DNA of 64,000 nucleotides from Prinsepia uniflora. Taxonomy: Eukaryota; Streptophyta; Magnoliopsida; Rosales; Rosaceae. The stretch covers positions 4,693,781 to 4,757,780 of the forward strand of contig CM064866.1 of the NCBI GenBank assembly GCA_032719365.1, written 5' to 3'. This document shows, in pieces, positions 35,258 to 46,501 of this stretch (the stretch's first letter is position 1; each line of letters opens with the position of its first letter). Position numbers and translations under genes: made by a program. The notes below the pieces were generated by a model, which was given only the letters and a program-made list of their open reading frames with translations, made no database searches and was not told the DNA's origin.

Positions 35258-38200
35258 TCATCTCCTTTGAAAATTGAGGAACTTGATGCCATAGGCAAAT
35301 ACAAAGAAGAATATAAGTACCCAGCCAACGTGTGCTGCGGCGACAACAGGAAGAAAGTCGTAGTCGAAACCCAAGTCATCCTTGAGGAACTTCTTCAATG
35401 GCATTGTACCATAGCCAGGTAGTTCAAGGTTGGTATTTTTGTCACCTACTTGAGATGTCACAAGGCCATAAAGTGTCCAAGCCACAGGTGAACCCCAATA
35501 GTACCATCTCCACCAGATAGGAATTTGCTGCACACAACATGTAACAAAATGTGAGCTCCTCCTATAGGCAAAACAAATATTTACATTGTTAGACAAATAC
35601 TTACCGGCCTTGAAATTAGAAACCCGGAAAATAAGTTCCAGAAACTCAGGAAGAAAGACATGACAATTGCAGCTATCTGGTGGTTTGGGGTCAGTGCAAC
35701 CACCATCATACCGTACATTGTGAAGTAGACAAAGCACATTAAAATGTAGTAGTAGAACCACAAGAATTTTCCAAATTTCCATTCGAATCCAATCATAGAG
35801 TAGAGGAGAAGAGTGTAAATAAAAGTTTGAATTGCGACATAGATTGTCTCTATGGCCACCTGAGAATAAATACATGGCAGATCGAGTTTATATACGTACA
35901 TTGAAGTGTGTTTCATTTAAAATAAAATAAATTATGAACTTGAATTTTCATTACCTGGGCAAATGCATAAGGCAATTCAGAGTACATCCCAGCAGCTCTT
36001 TCACGGTAGAAAACTGTTCTTTCTATAGCAACAACGGATTGGACTGCGGAGGCATTGGTGGCTCCAAGGAAAAGCACAGCGGCATACATGGCTCCCAAAA
36101 GGTTCATCAAATCTTGTTGTTTCGTTCTGTTACATGTCAATAATATGATGAATTATTTTTTTTAACTATGCCGCTCGAATTAAACAATTTAATGAAAGCA
36201 AATAGTGGCTTACGTCTGTTGTCCTTTCTGCCAGAAGATAAGACCAAACAAGCATCCAATGACAATGGTCATAAAGAATCGAATGGCATTATACTGAGGG
36301 TTTCTCCAATAAGACCAATGCATTTTCCAGAAACAAGCTTTGCATTGTACGGAGAATGGTTGAGAGTACTTGTTCGCGAAGTAGAGATCTTTAGATCCGT
36401 GTGCCGCTGTGCTAAGCTCTTTGATTAGCTCATTGTTTCTCCTTCAATACACAACATTACGATGCAGGGTGAGAATCAGAACACCATAAATCTATTTTTT
36501 ACTGCTTACTGAGAAGTAGGACTTACTGGTAAAGTGAGGAGTTGGCATAAATGTCGGCAAAATCAACATCAAGTTGAGCCTCAACTGAAGAAGCAGTGAC
36601 ATCAAGCATCCATGTAGCAGGATTGTAACCCTCCTTGATCTTGGGCACCCCGGGGATCACCTATAGTACGTAGGTCATTTATATTAGTTTCAAATGTAAC
36701 TAAAACCAGCAGTGAAGAATGTACACATAAAAAATTCAAAAGCTAAGTAATTACGCTCACTTCAAAATATTCTACAAGCTTGTGTGAGTGGCGACCAAGG
36801 GGGCCAGTATAAATGACTCGCCCTCCACGTTTCATCAGAAGTAACTGCATCAAACACAACTTATGTTAAACAAAGATATTCATGGCGACATGGTGGTGGT
36901 AATTAACAAGAATGAATGAGATTTTGGATGGCAGACCTCATCGAAAGCTTCAAAAATGTCGATACTTGGTTGGTGAATTGTGCAGACGACAGTTCTTCCT
37001 GTGTCGACTGTGTTTCTGACAGTGCGCATAACTATAGCAGCAGCCCTGGCATCAAGACCAGAAGTTGGTTCGTCCATGAAAATGATAGAGGGGTTGGCAA
37101 CCAGCTCCACCGCTATGGTCAATCTCTTTCTTTGTTCTGTTGAAAGGCCATCTATTCCCGGAAGCCCAACTAAAGCATCTCTTATTGGATTCAACTCAAC
37201 CAATTCCATTACTTCTTCAACAAACATCTATATGAAAATTAGAAATGAAGCACATTCAAAACTTTGACAATCAAAGAATGGGATTTCAAACCTAAGAAGT
37301 GATGATTTTATAGAAGGATCGATTAAAGACATGCAAATGCGAAACAACCCTCTTTTTCAGTACACTCCAATCCAAGATTGGATAAATTGAAATAAGGTCC
37401 GATACAAATCTACATATACACTTATTCATCAAATTTGGAATAACCATCGAGTTATAAATATACCTCAACAGAAGAATATCGAATTATATGCATTACCTTA
37501 GGGTTACTATAAATTTTTGGGCTCATCAAAAAGTACCTTGGACTAAAAATTAAGCTATAAGCTTTTTCATTGCCACCTTACCCAAACATCCTCTCCCTTA
37601 CCCTTCCCTACTACGTACTTTCTGAAAATCCAAATACTAAATTGTAAAACACCACACAACACCCTTGATTCCATCAATTTCAATAAGCAAAAGAGCCCAA
37701 AGTAATACCATTGTTCTTAAAAAAAACTGATTATTGACTTGATAAATGACACCATTGGCATACAAAACAAACAACATACCATTCTTGTATGTGTGTTTAC
37801 ATCTGAAGGAAGACGAAGCCAGGCTGAGTACAAGAGAGATTCATAGACAGTGACATGAGGCGAATGTATGTCATTTTGTTCACAATAGCCACTGACACGA
37901 GCGAATGTTTCTTGGTTCTTTGGATAGCCAGATATGCTAATGTTGCCTTCGATATAACCACCAGTTTTTCTTCCTGCTAAGACATCCATAAGAGTTGTTT
38001 TTCCAGCTCCACTGACTCCAACAAGTGCTGTCAATATCCCTGGTCTAAAAGCACCACTCACGTCCTGTAAAAGTTGAAGTCGATCCTCTTCAATTCCTTG
38101 AGTCTTCATTTCCTAAAATAAGAATGAGATTTAACTTTTGTTAAAACATAACAATAAAAAAGTTTGAATTAGGGATGAAAACTTCAATTGACTTACAGCA

Positions 38201-41200
38201 GGCATATTGACGAAGTAGTTAACATGGTTGAATGCAAGTGAAAGAGGTTGAAAGGGCAAAACCATTCCTTTCTTTGGTGCATGATCGGAGGTTCCAACGA
38301 CTTCTGAAGAGCTTTTAACTGCCATTTTACCACCTGTATTTACGTAATATATGAAATAAAAGTTAAAGTATATAACAATAAAGATTGATTACCGATCCTA
38401 GTAATAAACTAATAACATGATCTTGTAGCTAAGAGGGAGAAAGGCAATTTATTAATTGTGTGGAGATTGTAGAAGTGTTGTAATATGTTCATATATACCC
38501 GATAATGCGAGAATATGAAATTATACTAAACACTTCGTTTTAGAAGGGCAATCCCACTGACGACATGCAAGTAACAACCTTATTAAACTTGTATCCATGA
38601 TCGATTATTTACTGAATTTTATTTTTGGCAAATTTCTCATGAATTATATTTATTTCCAATCTTCCTCTATAGTCACATTTCATCTTTTCGGTAATGTTGT
38701 TAAATTTGCCACATTTCAAGCATTGAAAAATTACTCGAATGAAAAACTACGGGGGAGAAGATAAATGCTCAAACCTTCACTTGAGGACTTCTTTTTGTTT
38801 CCCTCACTTTCTTCATCAGCTGTGACAGCTTTTGCATCTCCAAGAGCTGATGTTGATTCCCAATAAGAAAAAGAAAAAAGAAGGTTTATCAAAATCTGAA
38901 CTTTTGAGGTTTCAATTAATCGAATAGAGAAACTGAAAATGAGATGAACTTACGATTCAAAAATGTCAATGCCGCAACGAACAAGATGTTGAAGAGAAGA
39001 GAAAACCCAAACAATGCTCCAATACAAATCCAAAACCAATATTCTTCTGTGAAAAATCCTCTAGATTTAAGAAGGACTTTTCCAACTGTCGTTGCATTGA
39101 TTCTTCGATCTAGATTTGGCTGCATAATTCATTAAAAAGCAATTAGAATTTTTAATAATCGCCTGTGTAAACTCCAACCATAATTTCATATGCATGAATG
39201 TGCTTTAAATGAATGAAAAACATCTAATGAACACAATGCGGACGCTGAAAAATCATACCGTGCTCCATCTCTTATCAAGAAATTCATTCATAACGATTGC
39301 ATTTTGTCCGTACATCATAGGAGAAATATAGTAACCCCATATCATCCAAGGCTCAAGATCATCTGCATATTCATAAGAAGGAGAACTCCATATTAGGTGG
39401 TTACAAGAGTGGAGCTTAAAAAAAAATTTCTTTAACTACAAGAAATTGACGAAAGAGTCAAATGAGACTTGAATACATACTTTTCGCGACAATAAAACCT
39501 CCCAGTACAAACACCATTAGCAAAGTGAAGGTACCAAGTGTATTTGCAACAACTTGCGTTCTTCCAACAGCTGCAATGAATCGAAAGAGCGAAAGAGCCA
39601 TCTGATGTATGCCGAAAAATGCCAAGAACTGTTTGAAAAATCTGAAGCAAGGAAGAAAATATTTTGTAAATTTTAGCACCTTGTGAAAACCCTAAGAAAA
39701 CCGAAATATGACTCCTAGTTACGTGCTTAATAATTTCTACATGTCTCATGCACAAATAGTAAAACCTGGAATTCGAAAATGAACCCTATTTACCTGCTAG
39801 CCGATGGAGCAAATCCAATGGTATAATAGGTGAGGATAATCCAAATGCCTGACTCCATGAATGATAGTGGGATCCTGAGGACCCAAATAGGCAAGGCAAA
39901 TGCCCAAGCAGGAAAAAACTGGAAGTCCCTTTGCTTATAAAAAACTGGAAGCCTAAGCACAGTCATGGCTAGCTCTGTCATGCCGTTGAACATCACATTA
40001 ATCAGACTGAAAAACAGTGCACCGAAGAATTTCCCTCCATCTTGCACTGTCCCCACATGCATTTGTGTTCGAAGGAACACGGTGAAGGCAATCAAAGACA
40101 TGATTGTTATCTGAACGGTCTTAAACACATATGTAAAAGAATTACGCTTCATTAATAGCCACTCCCTTGAGAAACAGGCCTTGAACAATTCCCAATTCGA
40201 AATACCATATTTTTCTTTCACCAATGCAGCGGGATGAGCTGTTTTCTTGTCATAAGGAACCCCGAGATCAGCTGCTAGCTGTTGGCCCGAACGAAAAGAC
40301 TTGAAAGACTCCACAAATTCAGGTACTGATATGTATCTATAAGCTTGGTTCTTTTTTAGCCAATACTGTTCTTGGTCTTTCTTTGATGTCACTTCTTGCA
40401 AGAAGTCAGCAACTCCTTTCCTCTCTGGGCATTTGAATCCCATGTATTCGAAGAAATCCAAAACGCTTTCACGCGGCCCTTGGTACACAATCTGACCTTC
40501 TGAAAGCAAGATTAGATCATCAAACTGCTCGAATGTCTCTGGGGCTGGTTGTAGAAGAGAGATCACCATTGTCACATCCATTATGTGAACCAACTGCCTC
40601 ATGTATCTACAAATTTGAAATGTTGTGGAGCTGTCAAGCCCGGTAGAAATTTCATCCATCAAAAGAACCTTTGCTGGTCCTGCCAACATCTCCCCTGCAC
40701 ATTGCTCCAGAAAAATGAATCAGGCTGATAACGTATATACTTAAATCGAACTTAGTAACATTCGAAAATAACGTACCAGTTGTCACACGTTTTTTTTGTC
40801 CACCGGAAATGCCCCTTCGCATATCATCACCAACCATGATATTAGCGCAAATATCCAATCCAAGTATCTGAAAAAAAAAAAAAAAGATTGTTTATGAATT
40901 TGTTCAATTTGGTGAGAAATTAAAGAAATGCAGTTTAGGAAATTTTTGAAGTAGGGACCTTGAGGACATAATCTGTGATCAAACTGGTTTTCTGGCCAGA
41001 CACTGAGGTGGCTTTCATAAAAGCATCAATATCGGGATCTGGCTTAATTCCAGCATCTTTCTCTCTTCTTGAGAGTTCAGCTAATATTTGATTTCTTGTT
41101 CCAACACCCAAGCAGCGGCTGGAGAAATCCAACGTCTCTCTCACTGTCATTTCTCCGTAGTGAAGATCGTGTTGGCTGATATAGGCACATGTCCTTCTTG

Positions 41201-42287
41201 GAAAAAACTCACTTAGCTCATGGCCACAGTAGGATATTTTCCCAGAAGCCTAATGAACAAATGGGGAAGATTACCAAAAGACCATAACAAAGCTAAAATC
41301 TTTGATCATGCAAAAGATGATACAGGGAGATTGGAGGGTTAAAAAGCGTGTAAAAGAAAAATGAACTCACCTTCAGATCATCGTCAAGCTTCCCAGCAAG
41401 TGCAAGCAACAAGGTTGTCTTGCCTGCACCTGGAGGACCCAGAAGTAGAGTCATCCTGAAAAATACCAAAAGGATGTTTTAAAATGAAGATTTTAGCAAT
41501 TTAGCATGAACTTAGTCGTCGTAACCCAAAGTTGAAAACATTGACTTTTTTGGATTTATATGGACATACCTGGAGGGTCTGACAATTCCAGTGACATCTT
41601 TAAGTATTTGGATCTTTCTCTTCTTTGATGGAGCAAGCTTGAGCAATCCCAATACACTCTGTATCCCACGAAAATAAAAACTGAGTACGGAAACAAGAAA
41701 GAAAAGAAAAAAGAGGGCATGTTTAGAACATAAGAACATAAGAATTGAAAAACAAAATTAGACCTCAATTGAGTTCAAGGTGGCATTAAACAGAGTAGGC
41801 AGAGCTCTGCTTCCAACATACACATCTCCTTCAATGGACAGATTCTCGTATCGAACTTCGACCTTCGGAATCTCAATCCCCACCCTTCACATACACAAAC
41901 AGAAAACCCCTTATGATAAAACTGAAAATAAAGTTGAAAAAAGCAAAAGATATTGGGTTTTAAGACTCGATCAGACCTGTTTGTTCTTTCTCTAAGTGTT
42001 GTAATAAAGCTTTGATTATCATCTTCCACCATTTTCAGTATATTCTCCATCAACTGATTCTTGTCCTGCATTCTCATCCTCGTCACATCCACCTCACCGG
42101 TCACCACCGTGCCATTGTCAAGTACCTGCCTCAGCATCCCTTTTCTCAGCCGATCATAAGTCGGCAGCCGCTCAATCGCCGCCCACCTCAGCTCCTCTTC
42201 CTCATCATGCCTCCCACTCGTATTGAACACATCCTCTCGGAGACTCGTTGATCTACCGAAACTGTCCCCTGCTAAAGCTGCCGCCAT
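35258..42287 (-). CDS. Full-size ABCG transporter of the PDR subfamily (1431 aa, 20 exons)
   Basis: Exons, 5' to 3': 42287-41977, 41884-41764, 41658-41570, 41455-41371, 41249-40959, 40867-40777, 40694-39794, 39641-39481, 39362-39259, 39119-38954, 38846-38775, 38333-38197, 38112-37780, 37227-36937, 36844-36761, 36660-36527, 36441-36214, 36126-35955, 35859-35605, 35527-35258. All introns are GT-AG and phases join to 1432 codons without a stop. The order is reverse (NBD-TMD)2. NBD1 has Walker A GPPGAGKTT (Lys186), signature ISGGQ (319-323) and Walker B LLMDE (Asp343). NBD2 has Walker A GVSGAGKTT (Lys881), degenerate signature LSTEQ (982-986) and Walker B IFMDE (Asp1006); such asymmetry is normal for PDRs. 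TMD1 runs from about residue 510 and TMD2 from about 1180. Known PDRs are plasma-membrane exporters of terpenoids, phenolics, hormones or xenobiotics; the substrate cannot be told. The start MAAALAGDSFGRS in context CCAAATGG fits the family. Overall it resembles the PDR1/ABCG34-39 group. Confidence 0.93.
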
Positions 42288-42768
42288 TTGGATCTAATTA
42301 ATTTTTGAATTTAGATTGCTCTGTTCTGCTCTTTAAGTATACAAGACAATTTTCGAGACCGTTGCTAATGGATGGTTAAAGGACGGGTACTATTATTATC
42401 GAGGCTACTAATTAGAAAGTGTAACAGCTCAGGTTCTTATCATTAGTAAATAGTAATTGTAACAGCACAGATTCTAACATTCTTAACAACCGCGTATTCT
42501 GGCGTTGATAATAACAACTCAGGTGCCTATTAACTTACTTAATTTAATTTGGTCAAATTATCAAAAAATATGAAAGTGGTTAATTAGTTCTTCTTTTTCC
42601 AGAAAAGTGATTAATTTCTTAGATTTCACTTTTTAATTTGACAATTATATTTACGTCACAGTGAAATTAAAATGACCGTAATGCTTGTAGCATTACAGCT
42701 CAGGTTTTCATCCACAACAATAAAATGGTGGATTCACCACATTTCCATTTCTCTCATCAACGTCAGTT
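42288..42768. other. 5' flank and presumed promoter of the ABCG gene
   Basis: On the minus strand TATACTTAAAG lies about 50 bases before the ATG and could serve as a weak TATA box. Otherwise AT-rich with short reiterations of GTAACAGC(A/T)CAG (42422, 42460). No confident element. Confidence 0.35.
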
Positions 42769-43220
42769 TTCTTGAAATTCTAATTTGATTACTAGATGTT
42801 GGATGTACAAAATTTCTGATAATATTCTTGTACAGTATACATGTCATTAGTGGAGTTGAATATACGAAATGCCTCGTTTTTTTCTTATACATGTCTTATA
42901 CTAGTTATAACTCTATAGCTTTACTATATAAAATGCCTTGTTTTTTTTCTTAATTTTGACCAAACGTTGCTTCAGTCTAATTTTAACTTTCTTTTTTTAC
43001 TATGCACGTAAGGTCGTCTCATTGCTCTCAAACGCTCCCCATCTCAACTCGATCCTCAGAAAAAATAAAACCCTAATCCCAAAATTGAACCAAAAAATTT
43101 GCAAGGAAAGCTTATAGTTATTCTTTTCTTTCATTCTTCATCTTTGCTTTCTTTTTCTTTTTTTTACTTTCAAATTTTGGCTTGGATGTTTGATATTAAA
43201 ATTCTTTTCTACAAATTTGG
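42769..43220. repeat. Upstream partner of the duplicated ABCG flank (see 34105-34860)
   Basis: Same-orientation homology to the sequence just downstream of the ABCG stop codon. It lies about 480-930 bases upstream of the start codon and carries about 95 bases (around 42990-43085) absent from the other copy. Confidence 0.7.
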
Positions 43221-43290
43221 TCAATACCATGGGTTGTTGTCTCCGTTTCTCTAAAACCCCACATCCAATTAGTCCTATTTATTTTCGGTG

Positions 43291-43640
43291 TGTTGTGAAG
43301 GATTTGGGAATGATTGTGACTTTGGGAGAAAGATAAATTAGGAGAGGTAGAGAGAATGAACGTATGTTCTCAATATCTTGTATTCTAAATATGTTCAATA
43401 ATAAATTATAATCCCTTATATAAAATAGGGAATTAGTAAATGTACAAAAAACTAAACTACCCATCTACCCCTTACATGTAATAGCCACTGAATGTCTATT
43501 TATTTAGAACACTCTCCCTTGGATATTTTATGTAATAGTGCTGCTTGACTACGCACTTATGTATTACCTCGTAAAACTTTGCTAGATAACAAAAACTTTG
43601 TGGGATTTCCATTGGGCCTTCCTTTTTTCCTTTGGTCAAC
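43291..43640 (-). mobile_element. Remnant of a small LTR element: one LTR and PPT
   Basis: A 221-bp LTR-like unit, 43291-43511, starts TGTTGTGAAGG and ends TTTAGAACA. On its right is CTCTCCCTTGG, which on the minus strand is a purine tract CCAAGGGAGAG just before the LTR start. The minus strand also shows a TATATAAG-type box (43420s) and ATATTGAGAACATACG. About 130 bases of leader-like sequence follow, then a LINE. The second LTR, PBS and TSD are missing. Superfamily (copia or TRIM) is a guess. Confidence 0.45.
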
Positions 43641-44876
43641 CTAGTGGATCCTAATACTATTAACCAGCTACCTGGACTGGTCCTTAAAAGTAAATAAGTT
43701 TATTAATGACAATAATTGGAATATTCATGCTCTTAGAAATCTTCTCTCTAAAAAAGTTGTTAATGTCATTCGTGTCATTACTTTACTTTCTATGTCTACC
43801 AAGCAAGAATAAGTTTGTCTAGGTACCGAACCCAAAAGGAGAATTCTCAATTAAATCTGCTTGTGACTTTCAGGAAAATTCTATTTCTTCTCATCCTGAA
43901 GTTAGATGTCTTAGAAAGATGTGGAAGCTTTGCATCCCTCTAAAGAAATTTTTTTTTTTGCTTGGCTCCTTTTTAGGGATCGATTGAGTAATTGGGAAAG
44001 CTTGAGTCGTCACCTTCCCAATGTTTCTCCTGAATGCCCTTGGTGCAATAGTCAGGTTGAGTATGCTTAACATCTTCTTATTGATTACCCTATTGTGCGA
44101 GAATGCAGGAACTATGCTCATGATCTGGTTGGGGAAAGACTTACCAATCACCTGTTAGATTGGCTTAAATCTAGAAATGCCTCTGATAAACCAAACCACC
44201 TATCTGAGTTAGCTACTGCTCTTATCATTTGTTGGCTTATCCGCAAGGCTTAGAATGACTGACTTCTCAAGAAAGGAAACTAAACCATTTGGTATTATCA
44301 TGACTACTAGATCCTAGATTTGTTCTTATTTCAAAGCTAACTTCTCTAAATATTGGCGAGATAAGTCGAATCTGGATACTATTTGCTAGCAGCTCCCTAA
44401 TGACCATTTTGTTAAACTCAATTTTGATGGTTCAATTGTTCAAAATGGCATGACGGCCTCTGGCTATGTTATTTGTGATGGACGGGGTTTTCCCATCTTT
44501 GCTGCTACTAAAAATACTGGCTCTACTGACATCTTGACGGCGGAAGCCCACGCTCTGGTGGATGGTCTCATGAAAGCTCTTCCCTTCAACTTGCATAAAC
44601 TCCAAGTCGAAGGTGATTCCAAGATCCTCATTGATGCTGTTAATGGCTCCATTGCTACGTCTTGGCGTCTTCACACTATGATTGCGCAAATCAAGAACCG
44701 TTCTTTTGGTTTTGGCGTCTTCACACTTTCACCAAATTAGGTCATAATTGCCTTGATAGCTTTTTTAAGGAGGTCTCTCTCCCGGTTATTACTCGTGGAG
44801 CGTAGTTGTTTGACTTTGCTAGTGGAGGATGTTTTCGTGGTTTTACTTTGTAATTATTCTTTAGCATTAAAAAAAA
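43640..44876 (+). mobile_element. 3' end of a second LINE: zf-RVT and RNase H
   Basis: The decayed zf-RVT region (43690-44170, with WNIHALRNLLSKK, LLFRDRLSNWE, CPWCNSQVEY) leads into a plant LINE RNase H (about 44405-44740). A poly(A) of about 8 ends it at 44869-44876. The sequence differs from the LINE at 31-33.7 kb, so it is another family. Many stops; the 5' edge is approximate. Confidence 0.75.
44405..44740 (+). pseudogene. RNase H domain fragment (RVT_3 type) of the LINE
   Basis: LNFDGSIVQNGMTASGYVI, then AEAHALVDGLMKALPF, then LQVEGDSKILIDAVNGS give the three acidic positions (Asp, Glu, Asp) of RNase H. The open part is 44450-44740 and lacks an upstream reading frame of its own. It belongs to the LINE and is not a host gene. 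Confidence 0.75.
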
Positions 44877-44877
44877 T

Positions 44878-44966
44878 GATCGAAAGCTCCAACGATTTCT
44901 GAAGAGCTTTTGACTATCATATTTTCTACTACCTGTATTTATCTAATATATGAAAAGGTTAAAACA
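44878..44966 (-). pseudogene. ABCG (PDR) fragment: start of exon 12 and the preceding intron
   Basis: About 88 bases match 38282-38368 of the intact ABCG gene in the same orientation: GATCG(A/G)A/GG(C/T)TCCAACGA, TTCTGAAGAGCTTTT, ACCTGTATTTA(T/C), TAATATATGAAA. This is the exon 12 start, its acceptor and part of intron 11. The match begins directly after the LINE poly(A). It is a relic of a second PDR copy upstream of the intact gene. Confidence 0.75.
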
Positions 44967-46477
44967 TGTAACTGTAAATCCTACAGCATACTCTTAGACG
45001 TCATTTGGTGTATATCGTATTGTATAACTCGTGATAATTTACAATATGAGTTGCTCCTTTGAATGGTTAAAATCTTATGTCTTGTATAATATGCTTGTGA
45101 AAAATCCTGGTAGAGAACCCACATCTGAATAATAGAATTTCCATAGTGTAAAAGGACCCAACACATTTTTCTTATAATTTGGCAAAATTCCCCAAATTTA
45201 AAGACAAAAAAAAAAATCTAACATTAATTACATAAAAAGAATCATTCTTGTTTATTGAACATTATTTACAAATACAAATGAATGTATATATATGGTGCTG
45301 CTGCTAAGAGTTAGAACAGAATTGTCTTTCCTCATTTTACTCACAGTTTTGTCTACCAAACCTTGAATATCAAAACCTTCCTTAATTTCCACAGCTTCTC
45401 TTCAAAGGTATATGCTCTTTGCCTACAGGAAATTAACTAACAATGTTAGTAACAAAAACTTCACTTTTAAAAAAACAGTTTGTAAAAACCCGAAAATTTG
45501 AATTGCATTACCGTCTTTCTTTTGACAAAGCAATAATTTAAAGATCATCTCCCCGAGTCCCAGTCCCAATACTGCACTAACCAAACTCATTCCAACATAG
45601 TTACGTTGGTAAATTAAGAACAGCCCACTAAAACTAGTTGTCAATGAAGATAAAAAAAAATTGAAGCAATCTGCAAACTCAAATGCTGTAAGTATCATAC
45701 ACAGGGAAAACGTGTTTGGTAAGTCAGCACCTTCAGGGGGGGAAAAAAAGTATATAATTCCATAAGCCAGAAAAACAAAAAGGAAAGAGAAGTTCAGACG
45801 TGTATCAATTTACGTACGCACAAGGTAAAGCATGTTGTATGGGGTTTTCAGCATATGGAGCCTCAACAATTTTTCAGCAATTACGGTGAAGCCTCAACAA
45901 TTTTCTTTTCAAACTTCTCATAGCACCATTCATAATCACAATAACCTGTACGTGATTATGTTTGGAGAATATAAGATATTTTCCTTGTGCTAACTACAAA
46001 TACTCAAAATTCGCACAACTGCACTCATATGGGCTAGCTTCATTAGGATTAATAAATGAAACGACTTACCATACTAATCGCATAATCGATATCAAGTTGA
46101 GTGTGTGATAATAAATTAAACGAGGAACTAGCCTTCAATACCTGTCCTTATTAGCAAGAACTTGATCCGGAATCTTTAATTATTGAAAATGAAAATCGAA
46201 AAAAAAAAAAAAACAAAACATATGGACCTTTACGTGAAAATCAGATAGAAAATTGCATGTCATTCTATCTAGAAAATATGTTTCTTCGTCAATTATCTAG
46301 AAAATAATTTAATCTTTATTTTAAATTGAAAAAATAAACTGGGTTGGGCTGCCGGGCAATATAGATTGGGCCTACTCATGGCCCAGTCCTTGATTGAAAT
46401 ATTGGTACAATGGGCCTGGGCCTCATAGATACTATTATTGTATCAATCAACTGCAATTTACAAACTCTGTTTTCCCT
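44967..46477. other. Intergenic DNA between the ABCG scrap and the P450
   Basis: AT-rich. On the minus strand a hydrophobic open stretch near 45488-45700 (YVGMSLVSAVLGLGLGEMIF) could splice at a GT donor (45512 region) to a short exon ending TAA near 45388. Too little to call a gene. Confidence 0.3.
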
Positions 46478-46483
46478 TTTATT
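46478..46483 (-). terminator. Candidate poly(A) signal of the P450 gene
   Basis: AATAAA on the minus strand, 19 bases after the stop codon (46502-46504). Confidence 0.45.
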
Positions 46484-46501
46484 CAAATTCATGTAGCTTC
46501 A

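Noticed and set aside
41512..41768. Frames overlapping ABCG exon 3 with hydrophobic leader (FLCSKHALFFLFF)
   Set aside because: Intron read-through; exon 3 and its acceptor at 41658 explain the coding part.
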